Source: SZUA-444 sp965226565
Lineage (GTDB): Bacteria; Bacillota; Clostridia; Oscillospirales; Ruminococcaceae
Assembly: GCA_965226565.1 (NCBI GenBank)
Contig: CBDDDI010000004.1
Location: forward strand, 310,001-374,000
Direction: 5' to 3'
Length of the DNA: 64,000 nt
Below the pieces are notes generated by a model that worked only from the letters and a program-made list of their open reading frames with translations, did no database searches and was not told where the DNA came from. Of this stretch, positions 7,650 through 16,219 are shown piece after piece (positions within the stretch are counted from its first letter, which is position 1; each line of letters begins with the position of its first letter). The position numbers were made by a program, and so were the translations under genes.

Positions 7650-9752
7650 ATGAATAATCAGATTTATGACAACAGAGAATTATCTTGGCTAAAATTTAAT
7701 ACCAGAGTTCTTGAAGAAGCAGAAGATTGCTATGTACCATTAATAGAAAGCTTATGTTTTGTTTCTATTTTCTCAAGCAATCTTGATGAATTTTTTATGG
7801 TTAGAGTAGGTTCACTTACAGATCAACTTTTGTTTGATCCAAAAGCAACTGAAAACAAAACCAAAATGACTGCGAAACAACAGCTTGATGCAATTTACAA
7901 AGCAGTTGTTCCTCTTATTTCAAGAAAAGATGCAGCTTATTTTGATGTATTAAAAAGACTCAAACCATATGGAATTGAACATGTTTCACTAGATAATCTT
8001 TCAAAAAAAGATCTTGCTTTTTTTGAGTGTTATTTTGACAGAGAAATCTTGCCTTTGTTATCTCCACAGGTTATTGATAAAAGACATACCTTTCCATTTT
8101 TAAATAACAAAGATATATATATTATTGCAAATGTTGAAACAAAATCTAATTCAAAACTTGCTATTGTAAAAGCTTCAGGTGCGTTTGATAGGATAATATT
8201 TTTACCTGATAACAAGAAAAAATTCTTACTTGTGGAAGAATTAATTCTACATTTTGTTTCAAAAATTTTTTTGAATTATAAAATAAAAGAAAAATCTGTA
8301 ATAAGAGTTACTCGTAATGCTGATATAGATATTAACGATGGATTCACAGATTATGAACTTGATTTTAGATCTGTTATGACAGAAATGCTTAAACAAAGAA
8401 AAAAACTTTCTCCTGTTAGATTAGAAGTTGGAAAAGAACTTTCTAATTCTACAATTGAAAATTTATGTTCACATTTGGAATTAACTCCAAAACAAGTTTT
8501 TGTTACAAAATCGCCATTAGATATGTCTTTTGGATTTCAACTTAAAAACAAACTTCCTTTTGATGAACAACTTTTCTACAAATCTGTTATTCCTCAAAAT
8601 TCTACACAACTTAATGTTGATGAATCTATTATTAAACAAATAATCAAAAAGGATATTTTATTATCATATCCTTTTGAAAATATAAAACCTTTTATACAAT
8701 TATTAAAAGAAGCTTCTTATGATCCACAAGTTGTTTCTATAAAAATAACTCTTTATAGAGTTGCAACAGACAGCAAAATTATTTCTGCTTTAATTAATGC
8801 TGCTGAAAATGGAAAAGAAGTTTTGGTTCTTGTTGAACTTAGAGCTAGATTTGATGAAGAAAACAACATTGGTTGGTCAAAACAACTTGAAGAAGCTGGA
8901 TGTAGAGTTATGTATGGTCCTGAAACTATGAAAGTTCATTCTAAACTTCTTCTTATTACTAGAAAAAATGGAAACAAAGTTGAATATATAACTCAAATAG
9001 GAACTGGAAATTACAATGAAAAAACTTCAACTTTATATACTGATTTATCATTAATAACCGCAAATAAAAACATTGCAATTGAAGCATCAACAGTTTTTAA
9101 TGCACTTTCTCTTGGTAATCTTGTTGAAGATTCTAACCATTTGTTAGTAGCACCATATTGTTTGCAAAGCAAAGTTCTTGAAATGCTTGATGTAGAGATT
9201 AATTTTGCTAAATCAGGTGAACAAGCTTATTTCGCAGCAAAGCTCAATTCTTTAAGCGACAAAGTTATAATTGATAAATTAATTGAAGCTTCTCAAGCTG
9301 GCGTTAAAATTGATTTGATAATAAGAGGAATTTGCTGTTTAATTGGTGGAGTAAAAGGATATACTGAAAATATAACAATAACAAGTATTGTTGGAAGATT
9401 TCTTGAACATTCAAGAATATATATTTTTGGAGTTGGAGAAAGACAACGTGTATATATTTCTTCTGCAGATTTTATGACAAGAAACACAGTTAGACGTGTA
9501 GAAGTTGCTGCACCTGTTTATGATGTTTCTATTAAAAAAAGATTACTTGATATGTTTTATATGCTAAAAAAAGATAATGTAAAAACTAGAATCCAGCAAA
9601 ATGATGGAACATATATAAAATCACCAATTTCAGAAACTGCTTTGGATTCACAAATGTATTTTTATAAAGAATCTTACAAAAATACAAATCAAGTAAAATT
9701 ACCAAAAAGAAAAAACTCAAAATTTAACTTTTTTAAGATTTTTAAGAAATAG
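7650..9752 (+). CDS. ppk1: Polyphosphate kinase 1
   Basis: Reversibly polymerises the gamma phosphate of ATP into inorganic polyphosphate, a phosphate and stress reserve. The 700-residue product has all four PPK1 domains. The N-terminal domain begins NRELSWLKFNTRVLEEA, the head domain follows, and two phospholipase-D-like catalytic domains complete it. The predicted phospho-accepting histidine is H430 in MKVHSKLL and the second catalytic histidine is H587 in EHSRIY. The last 40 residues are a basic tail rich in Lys, Asn and Phe. An AGGAGG site precedes the ATG. No ppx exopolyphosphatase gene is adjacent. The gene ends 54 bases before a nested hairpin with a U-run. Confidence 0.98.
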   Translation: MNNQIYDNRELSWLKFNTRVLEEAEDCYVPLIESLCFVSIFSSNLDEFFMVRVGSLTDQLLFDPKATENKTKMTAKQQLDAIYKAVVPLISRKDAAYFDVLKRLKPYGIEHVSLDNLSKKDLAFFECYFDREILPLLSPQVIDKRHTFPFLNNKDIYIIANVETKSNSKLAIVKASGAFDRIIFLPDNKKKFLLVEELILHFVSKIFLNYKIKEKSVIRVTRNADIDINDGFTDYELDFRSVMTEMLKQRKKLSPVRLEVGKELSNSTIENLCSHLELTPKQVFVTKSPLDMSFGFQLKNKLPFDEQLFYKSVIPQNSTQLNVDESIIKQIIKKDILLSYPFENIKPFIQLLKEASYDPQVVSIKITLYRVATDSKIISALINAAENGKEVLVLVELRARFDEENNIGWSKQLEEAGCRVMYGPETMKVHSKLLLITRKNGNKVEYITQIGTGNYNEKTSTLYTDLSLITANKNIAIEASTVFNALSLGNLVEDSNHLLVAPYCLQSKVLEMLDVEINFAKSGEQAYFAAKLNSLSDKVIIDKLIEASQAGVKIDLIIRGICCLIGGVKGYTENITITSIVGRFLEHSRIYIFGVGERQRVYISSADFMTRNTVRRVEVAAPVYDVSIKKRLLDMFYMLKKDNVKTRIQQNDGTYIKSPISETALDSQMYFYKESYKNTNQVKLPKRKNSKFNFFKIFKK

Positions 9753-9806
9753 CAATAATAAAAAATATAAAATAAATACATTTTATATGTAAAATTACTG
9801 AAAATT

Positions 9807-9866
9807 TCGCCTGACGTTGCAGAAACCAATTTTGTTGGTTATAATAGTAACACAGGCGATTTTTTT
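9807..9866 (+). terminator. Nested hairpin with U-run between ppk1 and coaX
   Basis: Outer stem TCGCCTG (9807-9813) / CAGGCGA (9853-9859) encloses an inner stem AACCAA (9824-9829) / TTGGTT (9835-9840), separated by unequal internal loops. It is followed by seven or eight Ts. This is a good intrinsic terminator for ppk1. The two-tier shape and internal loops also allow a leader or attenuator role for coaX. A TATAAT hexamer (9840-9845) inside it could be a -10. Confidence 0.7.
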
Positions 9867-9900
9867 ACATATTCTTTTAGAAATTGGAGTGAACAAAACT

Positions 9901-10671
9901 GTGATATTTACTGTAGATGTAGGAAACACAAATATAGTTATTAGTGGTTATAAAAATGATAAACTTGCTTTTACTTCTCGTTTAGCAACTGATAAACTGA
10001 AAATGGAAGATCAATATGCTATTGAATTTTCTAATATTTTTAGACTTTATGGTTACAAAGCAGAAGATTTTCATGGAGCAATTATTTCCACTGTAGTTCC
10101 TCCTCTTATTACAACTTTAAAATCAGCAATTAAAAAATTATTGAATTGTAAAGTATTCGTAGTTGGTCCTGGAGTCAAAACTGGTTTGAATATTAAAATT
10201 GATAATCCTGCTAATTTAGGTGCAGACCTCGTTTGCTGCGCTGTTGGAGCATTAAAAAGATATTCTTCACCTTTAATAATTTTTGACCTTGGAACAGCAA
10301 CTACAATATCTGCTATCAACGCATCTGGAGAGTTTGTTGGAGGATCTATTCTTCCAGGAGTAAAAGTTTCATTAACAGCTTTATCAAACTCAACAGCACA
10401 ATTACCACATATTAATACAGAAATAGATGGTGACCTTACTATAGGCACTAACACTATTGAATGTATGAAATCAGGAATAGTGCTTGGAACAGCATCAATG
10501 ATAGATGGAATGATTGACAGATATAAAGCAATTCTAGGAGAAAACGCTACTGTTATAGCAACAGGTGGACTTTCTGAAGGAATAATAAAACACTGCACAA
10601 AAGATATTATTTTTGACCAAGATTTATTAAGTTATGGCCTATACGCAATCTATAAGAAAAATTTAAAATAG
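9901..10671 (+). CDS. coaX: Type III pantothenate kinase
   Basis: Catalyses the first step of coenzyme A synthesis, ATP-dependent phosphorylation of pantothenate; this type is insensitive to CoA feedback. The 256-residue protein has the ASKHA-fold phosphate loop DVGNTNIV at the N-terminus, the GADLVCCAVGA segment containing the family GxD motif, DLGTATT as phosphate loop 2 and the GGSILPGV stretch, ending with the ATGGLS adenosine-binding motif. I chose the GTG at 9901 because it gives the canonical start xIFTVDVGNTN. An upstream in-frame start would run into the hairpin and add 28 atypical residues. It is followed 52 bases later by a probable pantothenate transporter gene, forming a CoA-precursor pair. 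Confidence 0.95.
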   Translation: MIFTVDVGNTNIVISGYKNDKLAFTSRLATDKLKMEDQYAIEFSNIFRLYGYKAEDFHGAIISTVVPPLITTLKSAIKKLLNCKVFVVGPGVKTGLNIKIDNPANLGADLVCCAVGALKRYSSPLIIFDLGTATTISAINASGEFVGGSILPGVKVSLTALSNSTAQLPHINTEIDGDLTIGTNTIECMKSGIVLGTASMIDGMIDRYKAILGENATVIATGGLSEGIIKHCTKDIIFDQDLLSYGLYAIYKKNLK

Positions 10672-10723
10672 TTTCGCTTGAATAACGCACTGTATCATTT
10701 TGAACAGTAGCTTGGAGGAAATT

Positions 10724-11323
10724 ATGTCAAACAGAAAACAAAAAATACTCGTTCTTACACAATCAGCTATGATTTGTGCGATCCTAATCTTTTTGCATAT
10801 TACTGGATTTGGATTTATAATGTTGCCATTTGCAGCAATAACTATTATGCACATACCAGTTATAGTAGGTGCAATTATGATGGGACCATGGCTAGGTGGA
10901 TTTTTTGGATTAATTATGGGAATAAGCTCTTTGATTAACGCAACTTTTAAAGGAACAAATCCTATTAATTTTGCATTTGCACCAACTTTAAGTGGTAGTC
11001 CTGTATCTTCACTTATAATGACTATTGGAGTAAGAATACTAATAGGTATTGCAGCAGGATTAGTATTTAACGCTTTATCAAAAACAAAGTTAAGTACTGT
11101 GTTAACTACAACAATAACTGCGTTTGTTGCAACACTTGTAAATACAGCTGGAGTTATGACATGCTTGTGGCTGTTGTTTCCTAAATTAGGTATTACATTT
11201 AAAGCTTTTTTACAAACTATAATTGGTGTAAACTTTCTTGTTGAATCAGTTGCTGCTATAATTGTTGCAATTGGAATAGCAAAAGCTTTACCAGCATTAG
11301 AACGATTTAAAATAAAAAAATAA
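10724..11323 (+). CDS. ECF transporter S-component, probable pantothenate transporter
   Basis: Membrane substrate-binding subunit that works with a shared energy-coupling module (EcfA, EcfA', EcfT), which is not in the window. The 199-residue protein has about six hydrophobic helices and the ECF S pattern HIPVIVGAIMMGPWLGGFFGLIMG. The start was set at the ATG at 10724, five bases after GGAGG, rather than an upstream in-frame TTG. Pantothenate is inferred from adjacency to coaX and overall similarity to PanT-like proteins; folate or another vitamin is not excluded. Confidence 0.8.
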   Translation: MSNRKQKILVLTQSAMICAILIFLHITGFGFIMLPFAAITIMHIPVIVGAIMMGPWLGGFFGLIMGISSLINATFKGTNPINFAFAPTLSGSPVSSLIMTIGVRILIGIAAGLVFNALSKTKLSTVLTTTITAFVATLVNTAGVMTCLWLLFPKLGITFKAFLQTIIGVNFLVESVAAIIVAIGIAKALPALERFKIKK

Positions 11324-11329
11324 AAAATC

Positions 11330-11359
11330 AACTCTCCATAAAATTTATGGAGAGTTTTT
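11330..11359. terminator. Bidirectional terminator between the ECF gene and the GNAT gene
   Basis: Twelve-base stem AACTCTCCATAA / TTATGGAGAGTT with T-runs on both strands, between two convergent genes. Confidence 0.9.
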
Positions 11360-11360
11360 A

Positions 11361-11903
11361 TTATAAATCTTTAATTGGTATAATCTGTTTTGGCTTTTGA
11401 TCATGTTGTTTAATCACTTTATGTAGCCATTTAACATCATACCATTTGTTAAATTTAAAACCAGTGTTACTAAAAACACCAATTTCATTAAAACCATATT
11501 TTCTATGAAGCGCTTCACTAGGAACATTTGGCATTGTAATTCCTGCATACGCATTATAAAAACCTTGTTTTTCTAAAATATCAAAAAGAGCATCGTATAA
11601 TTTGCTTCCAATTCCTTTACCTGCAAAATCTTCATCAATATAAACAGATACATCAACATCATAATCATATGCATCACGTTCTTTATGTTTTGAAGCATAA
11701 GCATATCCAACAATTTCATTATTTATTATATAAACTAAATATGGATAAAAACTACTTATAGATTCAACTCTTTTAGTAAATTCTAAAACTGATGGAACAT
11801 TAATTTCAAAAGTATATGCTGTGTTTTCTATATATCTTGAATATATTTTTAATATATCTGCACTATCTTTGCTATTAACTGGTCTTATAAATTGATTTTC
11901 CAC
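11361..11903 (-). CDS. GNAT family N-acetyltransferase (phosphinothricin acetyltransferase-like)
   Basis: Acetyl-CoA-dependent N-acetyltransferase of 180 residues. It starts IRPVNSKDSADILKIYSRYIENTAYTFE, resembling the Pat/MnaT subgroup that acetylates amino acids such as phosphinothricin or methionine sulfone. The acetyl-CoA pyrophosphate loop is in FAGKGIGSKLYDALF, followed by NAYAGITMPNVPSEALHRKYGF, typical of that subgroup. The GTG start has an AAGGAG site at good spacing. The gene ends five bases from a shared terminator. The natural substrate is unknown. Confidence 0.88.
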   Translation of the reverse strand: MENQFIRPVNSKDSADILKIYSRYIENTAYTFEINVPSVLEFTKRVESISSFYPYLVYIINNEIVGYAYASKHKERDAYDYDVDVSVYIDEDFAGKGIGSKLYDALFDILEKQGFYNAYAGITMPNVPSEALHRKYGFNEIGVFSNTGFKFNKWYDVKWLHKVIKQHDQKPKQIIPIKDL

Positions 11904-11955
11904 TAAAAACTCCTTAATAATATTAACTGTAAAAAATATTTGATGTCAAAAATAA

Positions 11956-11988
11956 AAAATGGTTTAAACAAATTGTTTAAACCATTTT
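11956..11988 (-). terminator. Terminator of the initiator tRNA gene
   Basis: Fourteen-base perfect stem AAAATGGTTTAAAC / GTTTAAACCATTTT followed by a T-rich run on the minus strand, three bases after the tRNA 3' end. Confidence 0.9.
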
Positions 11989-11990
11989 AT

Positions 11991-12067
<77 letters not shown>

Positions 12068-12094
12068 TCATATGCTCTCTTAAAGTGCTTTCTT

Positions 12095-12123
12095 ATTATA
12101 TCACTTCGAGAAACATATGTCAA
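12095..12123 (-). promoter_or_regulatory. Consensus promoter of tRNA-fMet
   Basis: Minus strand TTGACA (12118-12123), 17-base spacer, TATAAT (12095-12100), ending 27 bases before the mature tRNA 5' end. The perfect match fits a highly expressed stable RNA. Confidence 0.92.
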
Positions 12124-12163
12124 TAGTTTTTTTAAAATATTTTTAAAAAATATAATTTAATAT

Positions 12164-13942
12164 CTATTTATTTTCATCTTGACTTGCAATTGTAGCAATA
12201 CAAAGTTCTTCAAGTTGCTTCTCATCAACTTTTGCAGGACATTCGCTCATAAGCTCACTTGCATTTTGAACTTTTGGAAATGCAACAACATCTTTAATAT
12301 TCTCAGTATCACACATAATCATTACAAGTCTGTCTAATCCAATGCCAAATCCACCATGTGGAGGTGCACCATATTTATAAGCATCAACTAAGAATCCAAA
12401 TTTAGCTTGAATTTCTTCATCAGTAAGACCAAGCAATTGGAACATTTTTTGTTGCAATTCATAATCAGTTATTCTAATTGAGCCAGAAGAAAGCTCTGTG
12501 CCATTAACAACAAGGTCAAATGCTTTTGCTCTAACATTACCTTTATCATTATCAAGCATATCTATACACTCTTCCATTGGCATTGTGAAAGGATGATGCA
12601 TTGCAAGCCATTCACCAGTTTCTTCATCTTTTTCAAAGAATGGAAATTCTGTTATCCATAAGAAATTAAATTTATCAGGAATAATATCAAGTCTTTTTGC
12701 AATTTTCAATCTCAAAGCACCTAAAACAGGCAAAACAACTTTATTTTTATCTGCAACAATAAGAACTGTGTCACCTTTTTGAGCACCAATTTTATCAAGA
12801 ATTTGCTCTAATTGACCTTCTGCTAAAAATTTTGCAAAAGAACAAGAAGGCTTATCTTCGACCCATCTTACATAAGCTAAACCTTTTGCACCAATTCCTC
12901 TTGAGAATTCTGTTAATTTATCTATTTCTTTTCTTGTCAAAACAGAAGCTGAATCTTTAGCAACAATAGCTCTAACACTTCCGCCAGCCTCAATAGCAGA
13001 TTTAAACACACCAAATTCTGTTTGATTTGCTATATCAGAAATATCATTAATAAACATATCAAATCTTGTATCTGGCTTATCTGAACCATATTTATTCATT
13101 GCTTCATCATATGTCATTCTTGGTAAAGGTGTGCTAATTTCAACATTAAGAACATCTTTGAATAATCTTTTTACAAGACCTTCACCTGTTTCTAAAATAT
13201 CTTCCATATCAACAAATGACATTTCCATATCCATTTGTGTAAATTCAGGTTGTCTATCAGCTCTTAAATCTTCATCTCTAAAACATCTTGCAAACTGAAT
13301 ATACTTATCATAGCCTGAAAGCATTAATAACTGTTTATAAATTTGTGGAGATTGTGGCAATGCATAAAAACAGCTCTCATGAATTCTTGATGGAACAAGA
13401 TAATCTCTCGCACCTTCTGGAGTAGAACGCATAAGCATTGGTGTTTCAATATCTATAAAACCATTTTCATAAAAATAGTCTCTTGCAACTTTAGTAATTT
13501 GATTACGCAAAAGAATATTTTTTTGTAGTTTAGGATTTCTAAGATCAATATAACGATATTTAAGTTTCACTTCATCTTTTACATTGTCACTATTAGCAAC
13601 TTCAAAAGGAGGTGTATTAGCTTTTGAAAGCAATCTTAAATCATTTACAATAACTTCTATAGCACCAGTTTTAATATCTTTATTAACACTTTGTCTTGGT
13701 CCAACAACACCTTTTGCCATCAAAACAAATTCAGTTCTACAAGTTGAAGCTTTTTTAAAAATTTCTCTATCTGTAGAATCATTAAAAGCAAGCTGAACAA
13801 TACCAGTTCTATCTCTTAAATCAATAAAAATAAGGTTTCCTAAATCTCTTATTTTTTGAACAAATCCAGCAACAACAACTTCTCCTTCATTAGGAATCTC
13901 ATTACAATAATGACTTCTCTTAAGTCCTTTCATTGTATCCAT
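12164..13942 (-). CDS. aspS: Aspartate-tRNA ligase
   Basis: Class II aminoacyl-tRNA synthetase charging tRNA-Asp. The 592-residue length is normal for the bacterial type. Domains in order: N-terminal OB-fold anticodon-binding domain (about 1-105); catalytic core with the QSPQIYKQLLM flipping loop; motif 2 (FRDEDLRADRQPEFTQ); the bacterial GAD insertion (about 290-420); and motif 3 (GFGIGLDRLVM) near the C-terminus. The ATG has an AAGGAG site. It lies downstream of hisS and a small membrane protein gene, the usual hisS-aspS pairing of Firmicutes. Confidence 0.98.
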   Translation of the reverse strand: MDTMKGLKRSHYCNEIPNEGEVVVAGFVQKIRDLGNLIFIDLRDRTGIVQLAFNDSTDREIFKKASTCRTEFVLMAKGVVGPRQSVNKDIKTGAIEVIVNDLRLLSKANTPPFEVANSDNVKDEVKLKYRYIDLRNPKLQKNILLRNQITKVARDYFYENGFIDIETPMLMRSTPEGARDYLVPSRIHESCFYALPQSPQIYKQLLMLSGYDKYIQFARCFRDEDLRADRQPEFTQMDMEMSFVDMEDILETGEGLVKRLFKDVLNVEISTPLPRMTYDEAMNKYGSDKPDTRFDMFINDISDIANQTEFGVFKSAIEAGGSVRAIVAKDSASVLTRKEIDKLTEFSRGIGAKGLAYVRWVEDKPSCSFAKFLAEGQLEQILDKIGAQKGDTVLIVADKNKVVLPVLGALRLKIAKRLDIIPDKFNFLWITEFPFFEKDEETGEWLAMHHPFTMPMEECIDMLDNDKGNVRAKAFDLVVNGTELSSGSIRITDYELQQKMFQLLGLTDEEIQAKFGFLVDAYKYGAPPHGGFGIGLDRLVMIMCDTENIKDVVAFPKVQNASELMSECPAKVDEKQLEELCIATIASQDENK

Positions 13943-13957
13943 AATTATAAACTCTCC

Positions 13958-14242
13958 TTAAATTTCAATTAAGTATTTCTCTATATCTTTAGGCAATATT
14001 AGCGCTCTTATAATAAAAAACAAAATTATTAATGAAAACGCAATAATAGTATTAATCAAATCATTTATAGCCATAAAATAATTTATTCCAAACAAAATCA
14101 AAAACATAGAAATTATTATTAAAGCAGTTATATTATCTCTTCTTATTATTTCACTATCTACTCTATACATTTTCTTTTTTATTTTAACTCTAGTTGGATT
14201 AAAATGCCATGAAAAAACATACCTAAGTTTCAAATTTTTCAA
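13958..14242 (-). CDS. Small membrane protein of unknown function between hisS and aspS
   Basis: A 94-residue protein with a basic N-terminus (about 1-35) and two hydrophobic helices: about residues 39-57 (ALIIISMFLILFGINYF) and 63-83 (LINTIIAFSLIILFFIIRAL). I do not recognise the family. The start is a TTG at 14240-14242 with AGGAG nine bases upstream; an internal ATG at M25 is an alternative. It lies 12 bases after hisS and 15 bases before aspS, so it is co-transcribed with both. Its codon usage and AT content look like the neighbours. Confidence 0.7.
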   Translation of the reverse strand: MKNLKLRYVFSWHFNPTRVKIKKKMYRVDSEIIRRDNITALIIISMFLILFGINYFMAINDLINTIIAFSLIILFFIIRALILPKDIEKYLIEI

Positions 14243-14254
14243 ACTTCAACACTC

Positions 14255-15574
14255 CTAGCAATCTAAAAAATTACCCATCATATCAGCCATAGAAATATTT
14301 GCAAAATTATCAGTAAAACTATTATCAAGAATTAATGAAATTTGCTCACCTGTTTTCATGTTTTTAACATTAACAGTACCAGTTTCAATTTCATTATCTC
14401 CAATTACAACAACATATCTAGCGCCCATCTTATCAGCATATTTCATTTGTGCTTTTAAACCTCTGCCAACTAAATCATATTCAACACGTAATCCTTCTAA
14501 ACGCATTTGTGATGTTAATGTCATCGCTTTCAAATTAGCTTTATCGCCCATTGTTGCAATAAATAAATCACATTGTTTTGGCTCAATAAATCCAAGACCT
14601 TGGCTTTCCATTGTTAATATCAATCTTTCTAGGCCCATTGCAAATCCAAGTGCTGGCATTTTATTTCCGCCAATTTCTTCAATCAATCCATCATATCTTC
14701 CGCCACCACAAACAGTGCCTTGTGCACCAATATCAGTAGTAACAAATTCAAAAACAGTTTTTGTATAATAATCAAGACCTCTAACTATTTTAGGATTAAC
14801 TTCAAAATCAATTTCTAATTCTCTTAAATAACCTTTAAGTTTCTCAAAATGCTCATGACATTCATCACATAAATATTCAATAATAACAGGAGCTTCAGAA
14901 GCTATTTCGCTACAAATAGGACTTTTACAATCCAAAATTCTCATTGGATTTTTTTCTAATCTATTTTTACAAGTATCACAAAGCTGAGATTTTTTATTTT
15001 CAAAATACTCTTTAAGAGCCTCATGATATTTAGCACGACAAGTCTTACAACCAATAGAATTAATAAACAATTTCACTGATTTAAGACCAAGCCTGTCTAT
15101 GTAGTTTTTAGCAAGTGAAATCATTTCAGCATCAGCACTAGGCAAAGTGCTTCCATACATTTCTGCACCAAACTGATGAAATTCTCTTAATCTACCAGCT
15201 TGAGGTTTTTCATGACGAAAACAATTAATCAAATAATAAACCTTTTGAGGAAGTGCCTCGTTTAAAATTCCATTTTCAATTACAGCTCTAGCAACACCAG
15301 CAGTTCCTTCAGGACGAAGAGTAAAACTAGTCTCTTTGTCAGATTTCAAAGATTGTTTTGCAGTAACAGTATACATTTCTTTTTGAACAACATCAGTTGT
15401 ATCACCAACAGATCTTTCAAATAAACTTGTACTTTCAAAAGTAGGAACTCTTATTTCTTTAAATCCAAAACATTCTGCTGTTTCTCTAGCAAGAGCTTCT
15501 ACAGTGTGCCATTTATGAACATTAGAAGGAACAATATCTTGAGTTCCTTTTGGTTTTCGAGCAATCAACGCCAT
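14255..15574 (-). CDS. hisS: Histidine-tRNA ligase
   Basis: Class II synthetase charging tRNA-His. The 439-residue protein starts MALIARKPKGTQD. It carries motif 2 (CFRHEKPQAGRLREFHQFGAE), the histidine-binding RGLDYYTKTVFEF, motif 3 (ALGFAMGLERL) and a C-terminal anticodon domain. Between residues about 180 and 235 there is a Cys-rich segment (CKTC, CDTC, CDECHEH), probably a zinc-binding insertion as in several clostridial HisRS. The ATG at 15572-15574 is five bases from GGAGG; an ATG 12 bases further upstream overlaps that site. Confidence 0.97.
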   Translation of the reverse strand: MALIARKPKGTQDIVPSNVHKWHTVEALARETAECFGFKEIRVPTFESTSLFERSVGDTTDVVQKEMYTVTAKQSLKSDKETSFTLRPEGTAGVARAVIENGILNEALPQKVYYLINCFRHEKPQAGRLREFHQFGAEMYGSTLPSADAEMISLAKNYIDRLGLKSVKLFINSIGCKTCRAKYHEALKEYFENKKSQLCDTCKNRLEKNPMRILDCKSPICSEIASEAPVIIEYLCDECHEHFEKLKGYLRELEIDFEVNPKIVRGLDYYTKTVFEFVTTDIGAQGTVCGGGRYDGLIEEIGGNKMPALGFAMGLERLILTMESQGLGFIEPKQCDLFIATMGDKANLKAMTLTSQMRLEGLRVEYDLVGRGLKAQMKYADKMGARYVVVIGDNEIETGTVNVKNMKTGEQISLILDNSFTDNFANISMADMMGNFLDC

Positions 15575-15586
15575 ATTTACCTCCAT

Positions 15587-15706
15587 ACTAACTTATTAAT
15601 AAAAATTAATAAATCGCAATATTTTTCATATTTATATTATTAAAATTATAATAAACACATATCACACTAATTTTATATTTAATACACTTATTATAGTATA
15701 CAAAAA
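15587..15706. other. AT-rich spacer upstream of hisS
   Basis: No gene. A TATAAT-like hexamer occurs on the minus strand near 15640-15650 without a convincing -35, so the hisS promoter cannot be placed. No T-box motif was found here. Confidence 0.4.
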
Positions 15707-15731
15707 AGTCGCTCTATAATCAAGAGCGACT
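15707..15731 (-). terminator. Terminator downstream of mgsA
   Basis: Nine-base perfect stem AGTCGCTCT / AGAGCGACT with a seven-base loop, followed by TTTTTT on the minus strand. Confidence 0.9.
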
Positions 15732-15790
15732 GTAAAAATCATAATTATTCGCCTAAACTAACAAAGATATCTCTTTTTACCGTTCATGTT

Positions 15791-16207
15791 TTATATTATT
15801 TTATTTGTTTTCTCAATTTCACGCCAATCAAGATCTCCTCTATTAAGAGCATGAATCAATGCTTCTGCTGTAGCAATATTAGTTGCCATTGGAATATTGT
15901 GAACATCACAAAGCCTTAATAAATTCAATTCATTTGGTTCAGGTAGCTTTTGGTGTTATAGTTGATCTCTAAAGAATAACAAAACATCTATTTCATTACA
16001 CGAAATTCGTCGTGCAGCAATTTGCTGGTCTCCACCTTGAGCACCACTTAAATATTTTTGTATATTTAAGCCAGTTGCTTGAGATACTAATTTTCCTGTT
16101 GTTCCTGTCGCACATATGTTATGACGACTAAGAATACCACAATACGCAATACAAAATTGTACCATCAATTCTTTTTTTGTATCATGTGCGATAATTGCTA
16201 TATTCAT
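15791..16207 (-). pseudogene. mgsA: Methylglyoxal synthase, interrupted by an in-frame stop codon
   Basis: The enzyme converts dihydroxyacetone phosphate to methylglyoxal, a bypass of lower glycolysis. Codons 1-83 match the family: IAIIAHDTKK, CATGTTGKL, the catalytic GGDQQ (D60) and FFRDxL (D81). Codon 84 is TAA (15956-15958). The same frame then continues with clearly conserved sequence, including RLCDVHNIPMATNIATAE, to a natural stop at 15791. The total of about 138 codons equals a normal MgsA. No shift in frame is needed on either side of the stop. Local sequence RDQL-stop-HQK differs from the family's RDPLTxQ over several bases. Truncation removes about 40% of the fold, so the gene is probably inactive unless the stop is an assembly error or is read through. 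It is 12 bases after minD. Confidence 0.85.
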
Positions 16208-16219
16208 AAATTACCTCCT

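Noticed and set aside
10071..10598. Long minus-strand open frame antisense to coaX (175 codons)
   Set aside because: It mirrors coaX in another frame, has no ribosome binding site, and its translation shows no recognisable protein. It is a shadow of the conserved coaX sequence.
10663..11331. Minus-strand open frame of 222 codons antisense to the ECF gene
   Set aside because: The hydrophobic composition is that of the opposite-strand membrane protein. No Shine-Dalgarno or promoter fits, and the plus-strand gene has GGAGG and family motifs.
12124..12163. Terminator hairpin after aspS
   Set aside because: There is a symmetric run of A and T (TTTTAAAAAT type), but it has no GC pairs and is not a convincing intrinsic terminator.
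15956..15958. Programmed recoding (selenocysteine or pyrrolysine) of the mgsA stop
   Set aside because: The stop is TAA, which neither system uses, and no insertion element is seen. Loss of function or sequencing error is simpler.
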